From positions 16,804,001-16,868,000 of the forward strand of contig OX485806.1 in the NCBI GenBank assembly GCA_950295325.1: a stretch of 64,000 nucleotides of DNA. The letters are read 5' to 3'. Both the position numbers and the translations under genes were made by a program. This stretch comes from Polytrichum commune (Eukaryota; Streptophyta; Polytrichopsida; Polytrichales; Polytrichaceae). Every line of letters begins with the position of its first letter. Within the stretch, counting starts at the first letter, position 1. Below the pieces are notes generated by a model. It was not told the DNA's origin, made no database searches, and saw nothing but the letters and a program-made list of their open reading frames with translations. Shown one piece after another: positions 35,700-48,082 of this stretch.

Positions 35700-36429
35700 A
35701 AATGGAAGTTGGTTAAGCTTACGGAAGTTGTGTCTGGGCTCCTTGCAGTGATTTAAAGCCCCTCATCTTCTCCACTCATTGAGCCGTAACCGGGCCACTA
35801 CCATTCAAATTTTAGACCTTTCATGACAAACTAGCATGTCCCACCCATAAGCCCCCATACGCATCTAAAGATGTTCACCAATTACATTGTAGAGGCTCTC
35901 TCAACTCACCAAGTATGGTGCGTGATGCGTTGAAGGACTCTTGACAAAGGGCCCTATGACATAATTAGTGGGCAATGAGAACTTTGGATAAATATGGATT
36001 GTGGAGGTGGGACGTAACATGTGGTCTTGCTATAAAAGAGCCAATAAAACCAATGATAATGGTTCGTTCGTTCATGAGTGGAGATGCTCTCAATTGAAAT
36101 TACACATGAATCATAGTGAGGAGAACACAATTGATGGGAGCCTTCTTTCTCTGGACTAGCTGTGTTGTTGATGCTTGAGAAATATTAGAAGGCTAATACG
36201 ATGTGTTGACTTGATGTGTAGATGGTTAAACATTTGACTAGGATAATCTATGGCTTGCAACATTAATTTCCCAGTCTTTGAACATCAAAATCCCTCTTCC
36301 AAGCTTGGGTATCCTTGTCGTGTATCCAAAAATTCAAAACGTCATTATAGTGTCATTGGGTTGGAGCCTCAACGGTCATAACATTACTCAACTTATGAAG
36401 CATGTTCTTTTTCTAATCCCAATACTCAA
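35700..36429. other. Intergenic DNA after the PHD gene
   Basis: No gene or repeat with recognisable ends is visible. The sequence changes to an A- and C-rich texture at about 36430, where remnant B begins. Confidence 0.55.
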
Positions 36430-38755
36430 TGACTCAAGATAATTGGGCACCATCTACCAAGGCCTCACCAAATGCATAACGCCTAAATATGGAGAATCCA
36501 TGCACCTCCCCCAAATTGAAATACCAATCATGCTCCATATCATCTATGGCCTAAACATTATTCTTACTGGAAAGAGAATACGAAGTACACACCATCATTG
36601 TAGACCGAACAATCCCCATAATACACACCCTCCTTGAACAAGAATGGATCTGATCCACTTAACATAGATCTCCCGCTTGAAGCCAAGAACAAATTTAAAA
36701 CATACCTCAACAAGCTTTACATGTACCACATCACCACCCTAGCCTAAATCCAAAATGAAAACATCACAACCATCCACTCTCTAGACGAATTCTGGCACAA
36801 ATACATATTTGCACCTAAACTCATCAAAGAAGCCCTACAACAAAGCACACATTATCCCCCCTCCCCTCCCCTCCCCCCCCCCCCCCCCCCAAATACCATT
36901 AAACAACCTAACCACCAACATCCCACCCTATCGCACTCTAGGAATAAAAGTACACAAAATAATAAACATTAAATCCTCCACTAGGAAAGATAAGTGGGGT
37001 GCACAAGCCACCAAAAAGCAATGCCAATGGAAAACCCCTCAAGGCACCACTGCACAATGGAGAAAGAACACATAACTTTTCAATTCCGACAATATCCTCC
37101 TAGACCACAACTTACTACTCACCCAATTTCAATAGCAACACAAAAATGACACACACTCAAGACATATGAAAGTTGCTCAACTACACCCAATCCAAAGACA
37201 CTAGGCATATAAGACCCCTGCTAGAAATAACTAACTTCACCTTATCCACCCAAGACAACAACCCCAACAAAGACATCAACACAAATAACCAACCATACAA
37301 ATACAAGACACATAATCCCACATATATGATCAACAAGGAAGGTACATGGCCACAATCACCACCGAAAGGTTGCAATGTCTATGGAATGCATTCTCCCACA
37401 CCGACCTACCCAACCTAACCCCATTCCTCCAAACCCCACCACAAGATTTTGTTACCAAAGTAGTATGGCTAACACAACGATACATAACCACCCTCCCTAA
37501 GATCGAACCGAAAATTATCCTCCCCATCAATTGACACCACATACTATACCTTGTGATCACAAAACTATTCATAGAATCATTTAACATCACAAATTCCTAC
37601 TACTCCTCCCCCCTCACATGCCCCCTCCAACTCACATAGTACAACTCTCTTCACAACCAGACATTCTATTTGGATCTAAGGGCCCCGCTTAATCCCTAAA
37701 TGGACTGGCATCAGACTTGTGCACTCAATTGACCACAATACCACCCTTGAAGCTATACATTGGGCTAGAATGGCTGCCAAGGAAGACACCAACATAATAA
37801 CTATCCCAATTGTCAACCACCAAGACTGGACAACCCAACAACTCCCCCTAAACCAACATGTGGACATCCACACATTAGCAACCATCCCACCACACTATAC
37901 GCTACAACCCCGCACTAGAATGGCCAAAATACTACCATTACACAAAACCATCCCTCACATCCATAATTTGCATCCACTACCAAACAAATCCCCCAAGCAA
38001 TGCTCAAACCTCACAAGACCTCCAAAATATCCTACAAAGAATCTACAATATCCACATAGATACCCACCAAAACAACCCACCCCCACCACAAACAACGCCA
38101 AATTCTCCCACACATGGAAATCAACATCCGCAACGGACCTCTCCCTTAAACCAACCACCATCTTACCCTTACCAAATGAATATAAAAGCACATGCCCTCC
38201 CAAATTAAGCCCACAACAATAAATGTACACAAACGGCTCCTTCATTCCCCCACGAAAATTCCGAAGGAAACATTGAAGGAAACACTGCAGGCTTCGGAGT
38301 ACATAGCCCCAATGATAACATTCAAATCTCAAAACGACTTCCTGGATATCAAAACATATTACATGCCAAACTTAACGCCATCCTAATAGCCATAACAACC
38401 ATACAAACCACCTGTCTTGACATCCACATCTTTATGGATAGCCTCAATTGCATATTCCTCATTAACAACCACATCAGACACCCATCCTCAAAACATCACC
38501 ACCCATATAGACTACTCATAGCCGCAATTGTACACCAAATATATTGGACTATAGACAAAATATTCATCCACAAAGTCTAACCACACACATGAATTACTGG
38601 CAACGAAAAAAATAGATGACCTCCCAAATGAGGGGGTACACAAGGACAAAACCACCCCCACCCCGCACATCCACATAGCCCACACTACCCCAAATTGGCT
38701 AGCAAGTTGCCCAATCACCAAATATGACGGAACCATCCATGATCTATTGTAGATA
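36430..38755 (+). pseudogene. Retroelement remnant B: N-terminal region plus RNase H, broken
   Basis: About 2.3 kb of A/C-rich sequence carries coding-like stretches in shifting + frames (36443-36637, 36809-37075, 37173-37418, 37346-37534, 37719-38222). They lead into an RNase H domain at 38222-38640. The domain opens with YTNGSFIPP, shifts frame once, then reads AGFGVH, LPGYQN, AKLNAILIAI, FMDSLN and an IHKV-x-PHT-x-ITGNE segment with stops. The catalytic Asp of the first strand is Asn, the Glu is Lys, and the last Asp is lost, so the enzyme is dead. A TPNWLASCP segment near 38690 matches STPYW of remnant A, after which the copy ends. A poly-C run near 36867-36890 interrupts it. No reverse transcriptase core was recognised in the preserved part. 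Confidence 0.55.
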
Positions 38756-40226
38756 AGTTTTTGGATTGGATTCCAATTAACAAAAACACGCAGGGGAGAC
38801 TAATTAAGTGTTAGATTGAACTTTAAGTGTTATTATTAGGTTAATTGATAGGTCACAATGACTTTAGAATGAATTTGGGGTGCCAAACTTAAGTAAAGCC
38901 TTGTTTGATGTGAATTTCATGGAATTAAAAGATTAAGGAGGGGTTTATTAGGGTCACCCAGTGCAGTACATGCAATTGCGCAGTCTCTCCCTTACAACCA
39001 ACCATAGTCCAGTCATCACAATTCGATATACCATGATTTTTAAATGAAGGGATTCACGGCTCATCAATAATCTTTTTGTGGAACTAATAATCCACATTTA
39101 GTTAGGGCCGAGGGCACTGTGACATGATCCATAGTCGCTTCTTAATTAGTTGATAATTTAGTGAATCATGAAATATTGTAGAAGAACCTCACATGTTATA
39201 CGCGTTCATTTAATTTATCTTCGATTAAATGAGGGAGTGGGACCATTGTCCTAACCTGGATTGACTATAGGACAACTCTTGCAAGTTTATCATGTCTATA
39301 GGCCATCACATGTTAGTATTTGTATTCATGCCTTGGTTCCTTCATTTTGATGGAATTTCATTTTTCTTTTACATAATTCCTTAATTCTTTCAATAGGAGT
39401 AATATTTCTTAGGACACCTTCACTGAAAGTAAGCCCAGGTGCATAAAATAAATTATTTACATTCTAAGCTCTCGTATAACTTTTGGAGCTCCTTAATTAA
39501 TTTGGTTTAACTAAGATATAGAAGTGAATTACAAAAAAACTGGCCCTTAGTTGCGTCTACCGGATCCTAAGCGCACAGTAACCAAGTGTACGAGTCTAAG
39601 GCCCACGTCCAAGCAGTGTATCATAGTGCAAGCCATAGTGTTAGTAACCAATAAACGTCAAGTGATACTCGAAGACTAACCTGTTCCTACTTTGTTATAT
39701 ACTGGACTCCACTCCCTTCGATATGAGATAAAGTCGTCCGTTATGTTCTTCAAGGGCCTGCTCACCTCCCGTAACCGGACTCTTTGTCTCCCTCGGACTA
39801 TCGTCTAGTTCTTGGTCCTCATCAAAAACCACTTTGTTTCGCTTGCGGCAATCCTTTTGCCGATGAATCCACTTTGGTTGTTCTTCGTGTGAGGTTTAAG
39901 TACAACACTTCTCAATCATTATTCAACATTATCTAGTATGTGTGTGTGGTCTTCATTCAAACAATTGTTGGCGTTTCCGTCAACTATCAACATTCGAGAG
40001 CTTCGAATGTATGCCCTTAATTACGGACTAAGGTAAGGTAAACGCTCAATTCTCAGTATCAACCCTTCATTGGTTTCTTTCGACAGAGGTGAGCAACCAA
40101 AACTAATTGCCAGCTTTAGACGAGTTTTCGACGGTTCTGATTTGCCAACCCAGGTTTGACACCCTGGCCGTTATCTTTACTGAAATTATTTTTGAACGTC
40201 TGCACTCACTTGGGTTCTTCAATCAT
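38756..40226. other. Intergenic DNA; possible retrotransposon leader near 39.5-40.2 kb
   Basis: No gene is recognised. The stretch 39540-40230 is more balanced in composition than its neighbours and contains ATTGTTGGCGTTTCCGTCAA near 39964, loosely reminiscent of the leader after a plant LTR. No paired LTR is visible, so this is only a suspicion. Confidence 0.35.
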
Positions 40227-40234
40227 TAGACCAT

Positions 40235-40781
40235 CCCAGGTACGCAACTCCCATATTATACGCAGGGGGCATCGTACTTAAAACGGCTTAGAGGATGGCT
40301 TTTGTAAAAATTATATCAAATTATATCAAATTAAAATGATCAAAAATTTGGGTGAAGACCAAATAAAATAAAATGAGATGAAATTTTTTTTGGGTGAAGA
40401 CCAAATTAAATAAATGAGATGAAAAAAAAGTTGGGTTGCATATTTATTAAGCCTCCCATTAAAATTATAAGCCACGAATAGTTGCCTCCCATTAAAATTA
40501 TAATTCATTCACAATGTTAAAATTTTATTAAAAAGTCCAAAAAGTTGGGTAGTTTGACCTATGGTACATGTATTAAAAAAAATCATATAATTAGGTTTTT
40601 AATGCAATTATATGCTTCAAATATATTCATTTCCTATATATAATAACATTTTTGGATTCCTTGTTAGAAGGGCTACAAGGGTTTCCTACATTAAAACAAA
40701 TTGTATCACTCAATATTGGACTAAAACGCATCATAAGTGATTATAATCAGGACCATATAATACGGGAATTGCGTACCCGGG
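40235..40781 (+). mobile_element. CCCGGG-ended MITE, copy 1 (547 bp, two internal units)
   Basis: The terminal inverted repeats read inward CCCRGGTACGCAACTCCC on the left and CCCGGGTACGCAATTCCC on the right. The flanking 8-mers are TAGACCAT (40227-40234) and CAGACCAT (40782-40789), matching at 7 of 8 bases. The interior has two units of a 42-43 bp repeat (GGGTGAAGACCAAAT plus an ATGAGATG core). An 8-bp duplication fits a hAT-like element. There is no transposase. Confidence 0.8.
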
Positions 40782-40789
40782 CAGACCAT

Positions 40790-41493
40790 TCGTTGGTACA
40801 CCACTCATCATGAGATAGACGAAGGAGAAGTATAGATATACGTTTTGGCAACACCCTCCACACATTTACACCAGTTGGGCCACAGCATGTAACAGACTTA
40901 CGAAATACTAAAGAGTCCTACTCCTTCCTGTGTTTCTCTGGACTGCCGACAATGGTCCACTGATGAGACAGACTATGAGGCGAATTCCGAACTTAGTTGA
41001 GACTTCCCAGCATCACAAAGGGGTTCAGTACCCACAAACTAATAATTTAGTCGATTGCATTAGTGTCCATACACCGCAAATTGCCACACACCACGGAAGT
41101 GCATGTGTACTAATATTCACAGTAGCATATAATATATTGTCACGAATGAATTTCTCGGCACACAATTGCACATCGAAGGGGCTTCACACCTCAACTTTTT
41201 ATTTCTTTATGGAGACTATGGTGATGTCCCCCCCTCTTAACAAGTTCAACATATATACTCACTTCCTACGAGGTAACTTAATTACTATCCAACTCACACA
41301 GAGACAATGGTCGCGACCGCATGCATGCAATTAATGTGAAATAAGTCCACACATTAGCTTGGATATATCACATTGTAAGTTCTTTTCAGAGTGCAGCTCA
41401 AGACCATGGTCAGATAATCCTCATGTTTGACTACGGCCAGACCACTTTCCAAGCTTGCTTGCTCTCCACTTGCCCATGGTCTCTCGACGCTGT
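40790..41493. other. Intergenic DNA, nothing recognised
   Basis: A 134-codon frame (40930-41334) lies here, but it shows no family resemblance and ends in repeat-like sequence. I do not call it a gene. Confidence 0.5.
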
Positions 41494-41753
41494 CCATGGT
41501 CTCCCGGTTTTGTGTTAGGCCTACCTCCAAGAGGTGGTTTTAGAAAAGAGTCCAAGTGACCATGAAATATGATCCATTCGATGCCACGTAGGAATCTGTG
41601 TAGGCTTTACATCCATCTTGCATTCACGTATATACTCCGTTGGTCCCTCAAGCGTAGTGTGAAGCGAACTTGAACCGGCTCTGCCTTTTCCACTAATGAG
41701 AGTGCTTGAAGTGTAACGGTCACGGACTCTCAGTCTCGTGTGTGAAGTGACCC
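41494..41753 (-). mobile_element. PIF/Harbinger-type MITE, truncated copy 3
   Basis: On the minus strand the left end is intact: TTA at 41754-41756, then GGGTCACTTCACACACGAG. The copy follows the family for 260 bp and breaks at 41494, so the right terminal repeat is missing. Confidence 0.75.
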
Positions 41754-42063
41754 TAATGCCCCCCTCCCCACCCGACTTCACCAAATAACCAAAGTTTTCC
41801 CTAAAAACCGGGTAAAGCTTCCCTCGGTTATAGCGGAGGCATCCGGCCCTCCCAATGCATCTACAAGAACTCGCTCCTTAGGTTTTTGGGTCGGTTTTAG
41901 TTAAGTAGCTTTCACACATGCTCATGGTTTTATCTACCAAGCAATGAAATGTTGGATAGTTTTTTTGTCCCATCCCCAAATCCCTTACCACTCATCTATC
42001 TTACCATCGGTTTTTGTTAATGGAGCTCCTCGCGCCTTCATAGCTAAGACTAAACGCAACCAA

Positions 42064-42249
42064 TCACAAGGAAGGACAGGACGCAACACTTTTAAAGCTC
42101 CTATATTCTCGCCTCACGTCTAGGTACGGATGGGAGGATCGGGGCTTGAGGCTTGAAACCTCCACTTTTAAACCATGCCACACCGTTTTACCAACTAGGC
42201 CCGGCACTACATAATGTCGATAGTGTGAAGGCCGTGCTTTTAGAACCAA
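42064..42249 (-). repeat. tRNA-like repeat, possible SINE
   Basis: On the minus strand the segment reads CCTAGTTGGTAAAACGG (A-box-like) and, about 30 bp later, GAGGTTTCAAGCCTC (B-box-like with one extra T). It has no acceptor-stem pairing, so it is not a tRNA gene. Candidate target duplications are too short to be convincing. Confidence 0.4.
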
Positions 42250-42950
42250 TTTTTAGGCTAAATCACTATATTCGTTAATTGGAGACTTGTTCATGATTTG
42301 GAGACTAATCAAGGACTTCAAGTCTGATATCGTGTTTAGTCCATGTTTTGATTATGATATAGATACTTATTATACTTAGAACTATATATGCTCCTCATGC
42401 ATGAATATGTAGAAAGTTCGTTACCAACGTTCCCCACGTTCACAATATTGCATCCCAAACTACGAGTAAAGTTTATTTTGAAACTTTCCAAAGTCTCCAA
42501 TCAACGAATGCAGTGATCTACGCTACAGTCATGTGAGGAAGGGGCATAAGGCAGCGTCACCAAACAAACAAACAAACAAACAAACAAAAGTAAAGTAAAG
42601 TCGGGCCGCCTCCTAGGTAGGTGCTCCTCACACTCACTTCGTGAAGCCCTCTCTCCTCTCCTCTCCTCTCCCGCCCTACTTCCCCTTGTCCAAGGTGCGC
42701 GAAAAGCAAGCTTGGCAGCGTCCCTCCCCCGTGCGTCCTTTGGACACTACACTTACATGGTCACTCTTGGGGGTCAGTGGTGTTGGTGGAGTTGGCTTTA
42801 AATGATTGACGCGGATCAATAAGTACCATCTGCCATGCCAGGCGAATTGAACCCTGTGTCCCAGCTTCTTACAACTACAGTACTACTGCTGCTACTACTA
42901 CAGACGACTTTGATGGTTCTTTGTGTCGATGCATGGGAACACAACCTAAG
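42250..42950. repeat. Intergenic DNA with a (CAAA)n microsatellite
   Basis: No gene is recognised. CAAA repeats occur at about 42563-42588 and TCTCC-type repeats near 42650-42672. Confidence 0.55.
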
Positions 42951-43019
42951 TTAGTAAGGTAGGTGACTTCTTAAGCCCTAGGAGTCCGAGGACCGGAGAG
43001 GCGACCCCATCGTCCCAAT

Positions 43020-43225
43020 GATCGGGGAGAACCGGTGGTTAGTTACAAATGAACCGGTGGAGTTTGAGAGATAACCGGTTGAAGTTCAAGACTGCACGAG
43101 AATTACCGATCATTTTGGAGGGATTTGTAGAATATACCCCGATTTTAATAAAGGAAAACCGGAGGATGTCAGCATGTAACCTGTTGGACTTGCAAACACT
43201 AGGATCTCGACCAATTATGCATGTC
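43020..43225 (+). repeat. GAACCGGTT dispersed repeat, copy 1
   Basis: About 205 bp with several ACCGGT/AACCGG motifs (GAACCGGTGG, GATAACCGGTTGAAG). It matches 61800-62020 on the same strand and 47660-47915 and 48530-48765 on the other. No terminal repeats or target duplications are visible. Confidence 0.6.
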
Positions 43226-43349
43226 CAAAAATCTCCCCGATCACTGCATCGTCCATACGCTAGGTGCATTGGGTCTTGAATGGTTGCTTTTTTTTTAGTA
43301 GCTCACTTCTCCTAGGGTATGGGAACAAACATAATACGCAGTTATGGTA

Positions 43350-43725
43350 GAGGCGCATGTTCCCGGTCACGGCCTTGTCGGCAACCTATAGGGTACTGCA
43401 ATTTCAATCAAGTTGGGATTGAATTTCGATCGGGTCGGAACCAATAATGCCATGACACATGTCCTGGTTTTGAGTGCTTGAGTGAGGAGGGATGAGTGGT
43501 TGAAATGGGTTGTTATGGTAGGCTCTAGACATTGGTAATATGTTCAGGCCAACTTTTGGCTTCAGAACCTCACACTAATTTCAATATAAGGAATAATGTT
43601 ACCGACAAATTTGTAGTCGTCCTGATTTCTATCTTCCTACATGGGAAAAAAAAATTGCGCCACCTTATACTTTTGCACATTTGGCGCAGAATCTCTTAAG
43701 TGATCGTTTATGGGCGCCTCTACTA
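43350..43725 (+). repeat. Unclassified dispersed repeat B, copy 2
   Basis: It matches 17010-17395 over about 370 bp with many small indels. Confidence 0.6.
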
Positions 43726-44019
43726 TGGTTATAGATGGTTAGTAAATCCGAATCAAGGTTGTAGTCACTTTCCTCGATATCTTTTGGAGTTCATGTCAAT
43801 ATCTTTTGCATTATCAAAGTGAAGATTCTCGTTCTCATTAAATGGTCATATAGGTTCCCATATAGGTCATATAGCTTACTTCAGGCTTTGATTGTTCATG
43901 CCTATGGGATCATAACCAAGGTGACTTGTTTAACCCTTAGGAGTCCGAGGACCAAAGGGGCTCCATCCCTGCCGTGGATGCATTGGGTCTTAAAAGGTTA
44001 CTTTTTTTGACTAGCTCAC

Positions 44020-44320
44020 TTCTCCTAGGATATGACACACGCGATTAGTTCAAGATGGTTAGCAAATCTGAATCGAGAGCGTAGCCACTTTCCTCATGGT
44101 TTTCGAAGTTCATATCGATATCTTATGCATTATCAAAGTGAAGATTCTTGTTCTCATTGAACGGTCATATATGTTGCCCCAAATATGTTATTGGTTATTG
44201 AGTATGGAATGAATATCATATTTTGAGCTTGTAGTCCAATCTTATTTGAACACACGTCTTTTTGGTGTTCGTTCTCGGAGCCACATACTGCTCAAATATA
44301 GGTGTCCTAGTAAGAAAAGA
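44020..44320 (+). repeat. Dispersed repeat C, near full copy
   Basis: This copy runs from a TCTCCTAGGATATGA start through CACTTTCCTCATGG, GAAGATTCTTGTTCTCATT, GTAGTCCAATCTTA and CTTTTTGGTGTTCG to AAATATAGGTGTCC. Other copies of all or part of it are at 43732-43870, 55860-56125, 56150-56960, 59090-59330 (minus), 62465-62780 and, for the second half, 44670-44800 (minus), 52640-52930, 53080-53250 and 60555-60720. The class is not recognised. Confidence 0.6.
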
Positions 44321-44669
44321 AATTGACTAAGGGTTGTCTGCCTTTACTCTAATCCAATTAACGAATATAGTGATACATGTAACTATTTGATCTACGTATT
44401 TTTAATTTAATTACTTGTGTTGAAAATGATGATCTTATGTAAAATTGGATCACTCTTCAAGTATAAGTTTCAAATTTTTGAATACCTTCATAGTTATTGA
44501 GGATTTGGGTTCAAATACGTGGGCATGGTTTTATTTTCTTCTTGAGATCCGAATCAATATAGTGTACTATATGAAGGTACTTGAAACCAATAAATCATAA
44601 ACATCAGGAGTTAAGGGCTCCTAGGAATTGTGATGCATATAGGTTGTCCATTGAGCTCCTTGTGTGGTC

Positions 44670-44800
44670 ACTCATCTAAATGGGACTCTTATAATTGAGT
44701 GGTATATGACACTGTTTGTAGCTAAGAATGGACACCAAAAAGACTTATGTTACGATGAGATTGAAATGTAGACATCGTTCTAGATTCATTAATTAGCATC
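44670..44800 (-). repeat. Dispersed repeat C, second-half copy
   Basis: The reverse complement contains AAGTCTTTTTGGTGTCCATTC followed by a GCTACAAAC and ACCACTCAATTATA pattern, as in the other copies of family C. Confidence 0.5.
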
Positions 44801-44820
44801 ATGATTCAATTTTTATTTTT

Positions 44821-45120
44821 TATTTTTTTGGGGGGGGGGGTATGTGACCACTTAAAGAAATAAAGGACCTTCACTTCGACCTTCTGTAACTTTTGTATCC
44901 CAACTCCAATTTAAGAAACTTGAAACCCCCAAATGAGAGAATTCCCAATTGAATCCACTAATTGAAATTGTCTGTGGAGTTGGAAGTGGCGCACAAAACC
45001 GCCACATGCCTTACAAGGCTTTCCCACTAGATTGTTTAGACATGTCAACTCACCTTCTCCATCAAAACACTTGGCAAAAATAAACCAAGACCAACCACGT
45101 AACGTTGAAGCCCTTGAAAC
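44821..45120. other. Intergenic DNA with a poly-G run
   Basis: A run of ten G at about 44831-44840 lies next to T-rich sequence. Nothing else is recognised. Confidence 0.5.
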
Positions 45121-45129
45121 TATCTCTTA

Positions 45130-45470
45130 ATGCTTGATATGATACCACCTACTTATAAGGTATGTTGGTGTTATTTGGTTTGTTTTTCAAGTTCTCCAAC
45201 TTCTACCGATTAGATTTACACAACAAAACTCGTGTTGCATTAGCAAATCTACAACGAAACATACGCAGAAACCGGATTGAAAACCTCCCCTAATTCAGTT
45301 ACGGTTATCAGAAGTGCATATTTGTTGATTTCCTAAACAGAGACACAGGTCCTCCCAATTATGTTCGCTACTGAGCGTAGAGTAGTTATTGATATTTGAA
45401 GACGTAGTCCAATCTCTTTCAAACAAGTGTCTTTACGATGTTTGTTGTTTGATCCTCACCAAACCACAAA
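45130..45470 (-). repeat. Dispersed repeat D, copy 1
   Basis: The reverse complement matches 55490-55860 over about 340 bp (GACACTTGTTTGAAAGAG, ATTGGGAGGACCT, TTGTTGTGTAAATCTAATCG). No terminal repeats are seen. Confidence 0.6.
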
Positions 45471-46148
45471 CCAATCAAATCTAAGAGTCCTATTAAGAAA
45501 CGAGCCACTTAAGACCCATCTACCGTTAGTATGGTGAAAGATGGCAAATTTTTCCATTGAACTAAGTTATCTTACCAATTACAGGTTGAAATTCCACCCT
45601 TATAAACCAATGAGCCATGGCAATGTTGTCAGACAATTAAAATCAGGTGGAGCGGACAAACGTCATTGATGACTACTTGAACTTTCTGTTTGAGGATTGC
45701 CATTTCATACTCAAGTCTTTCCTTATTCCAATTATGGTTTCCAAGTTAATGAAAGTGGCGAAGGCTTCTCGATTGCAAGGTGGGCGGCGAATGGGACCAT
45801 TACTAACTTCATTTGATTGTGACGACTTCAACCACCGGAAGCCGAAGGAGTTGAGCTGGAGAGCGAGCGAGCGAGCGGCAAATTGATCGCATACGACCGT
45901 ACCTCTTATACCTCCAACTTGACAAAAACTTGACCTCTTATATGTTTGTGGCTGATTCATCTCATATAATTTGGACTACACTAATTTGGGGTCTTTTGAA
46001 GTGGGTTTTGGTTCCAAAACAAATTTCAGATAATAATGTTGGTATGAACAATGTTTCTTAGATTTTTTGATGGCATTGATCTCATAGTGTAAAGAAATTT
46101 AATATCACCTTCACTAATTTCCCACACGCATTATTAGCCCTCACTCAC

Positions 46149-46870
46149 ATGTGCAAGAGTGGCCAATTCTACCCGAATCCAACATGGGTTATTCCATTGC
46201 GGTCCGCGAGTATGGATGTCAAGAGGACGGCTTCCATATGGAAGATAATGGTGAGTCCCCATGATATCGAGATGGAAGACATTTGCAGTGTTTTCTTTGA
46301 TACCTTGTCATGGACCTCAAACATGAGGTATTTTAAGTAGCAAGAGCGCTTCTACATGAAGATAAGGAACAACAAGTTCAATTGTGTCCTTTGTGACGAT
46401 GCTACCATAGCATTGGACAATGATGTGAGGGAGCTTTGCAAAAGGTGGCTTGAGGAAGAACATGTTCAGGGGGGCGCTGTAGGGAGTGGGGGAGTTGTTT
46501 GCACGTTGCGTTGATCACTTGTAGCATAGGCGGCCGTAGCAAGGCCTTTGCATTTGCTATCCATGGGTGGTTGCCCTAAGCCCTGTCGTCGGCATCTCTC
46601 TACTATGTCCACAACATGAAGTTCCATGACGTGGGTGTCCTCAACAAGGTCTATTGCAACTGCTTCCGCTGGGTCAACTGACTGATGTTGCTGACAACCA
46701 CCTCTGCATTAGGCGCCTCCCACTTTACGTGCATGTGGTAGGTATACGGGTGTATGCCCATGCTGATGTTGCCTTGATCTCCGAGGTTGACAGTCCATTC
46801 CCTCTGTATATACCCGTTGGAGGTATTTGCAACTACACGAAGAAGAGGCCTTGTAGAAGTGTGTTATGTT
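46149..46870 (+). pseudogene. Decayed coding-like segment, family not recognised
   Basis: This segment is GC-richer than its flanks. A frame opens at 46149 and reads through one TAG at 46338-46340 into a coding-like stretch (ERFYMKIRNNKFNCVLCDD, then KRWLEEEH). After shifts, 46654-46908 is open again. The stops and shifts argue for a dead gene or transposon fragment. I cannot assign a family. Confidence 0.25.
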
Positions 46871-46909
46871 TTAATATACTAATAAAATGTTTTGTGCTTT
46901 GCTTATGAT

Positions 46910-47655
46910 GGCGTGTTTTCTTAGGTGCTATCTTTTGTAGAGATGATTGCATCCCTGCCCCCCCCCCCCTTTAATCAATGAGGATCCCATTATTAATATT
47001 ACTCATCAATCTAATGATATCTAATTTTATCAATACCCAACACTCCATGCTTAAAATTGATGATTTTAGTATGATCTACCCTTGTACAACATAACTCAAG
47101 TCTTCACTCATTGGATATTGGTCTTGGGTGCTTAATTTGGACCACATGTGGTATGTTACAACCCCTTTTCTCCACCTAATAGATGTTGGTTTTTGAATGG
47201 CAGAGAAAGTTGGACTGCCTTTTCTTCAATGTTGAGCTCAATATCATCAAGTTATGAGAAATGAATGTTCTTGAAGCCAACTATTGATGTAATGAAGGCA
47301 CCCCTAAGACACAATATACTACTTACAGTGCGATTTTTGATTTTTTTTTTGGTAACAATGTCAAAGGTTAAGCACTCACCTATGTCATGATATTTTGGAG
47401 GAGAATGTTTCAAAAACGATCTTAAAAATTAACTACCAAGATTATTTTGATGAGCTCGTATGATGCCATGTGCATGAATATGTCATTGCGCTAGATGTTG
47501 CTCCAACCACAAGATGCCTCTTAATTCTAATTATCAAATATTGTAGGGGCAACGGTTTTTAACCCTTATATACATGACATCCTTAGGGTTTTGGCGTGGT
47601 GGCGGACTCACGAGCAGTTTCCTCTTTCTCATAGCTTACATATTGATTGGAAAGG
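46910..47655. other. Intergenic DNA, nothing recognised
   Basis: AT-rich, with a short poly-C run near 46959-46969. No gene or element ends are seen. Confidence 0.55.
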
Positions 47656-47659
47656 TCGA

Positions 47660-47915
47660 CCAACACAATGTCCAGAGAGATTTTTGGGCATGATCAATCA
47701 AGATCCTAGTGTGTCCAAGTCCGACCGGTTACATGTTGCGATCTTTCGATTTTTTTCTATATCAGTTTGAGGTATATTCTATAGATTTTTATTTATTTAT
47801 TTTTAAATGATGGGTAGTTTTTCTGAAGTCTTGAACTTCAACCAATTATTTCTCAAAGTCAACCGGTTCATCTGTAACTAGCGACCAGTTCTCCCTGTTC
47901 ATTGTACCAACATCC
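47660..47915 (-). repeat. GAACCGGTT dispersed repeat, copy 3
   Basis: On the + strand it reads CCGACCGGTTACATGTTG, then AACTTCAACCAATTATTTC and TCAACCGGTTCATCTG, the reverse complement of the copy at 61800-62020. Confidence 0.6.
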
Positions 47916-48082
47916 AAGAATAACCCCAAATTTGTTCAGAAATAATTCTATGGGGTTTGCAAACCTGCGTACGGAATGTTAGAGGAAACCCTAGAGAGGC
48001 CCTATGTTATTGAGGGTTAGCTTAGCTTAGCTTAAGGGCATGTCAGGGGTAAAGAGTAATAAGATTCAGCCCCCCGAGAACG

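Noticed and set aside
36443-38222. An intact retrotransposon gene in remnant B
   Set aside because: The coding stretches change frame repeatedly, include stops, and the RNase H catalytic residues are substituted.
40930-41334. A 134-codon plus-strand frame between two MITEs
   Set aside because: No recognisable domain, no splice context, and ordinary intergenic composition.
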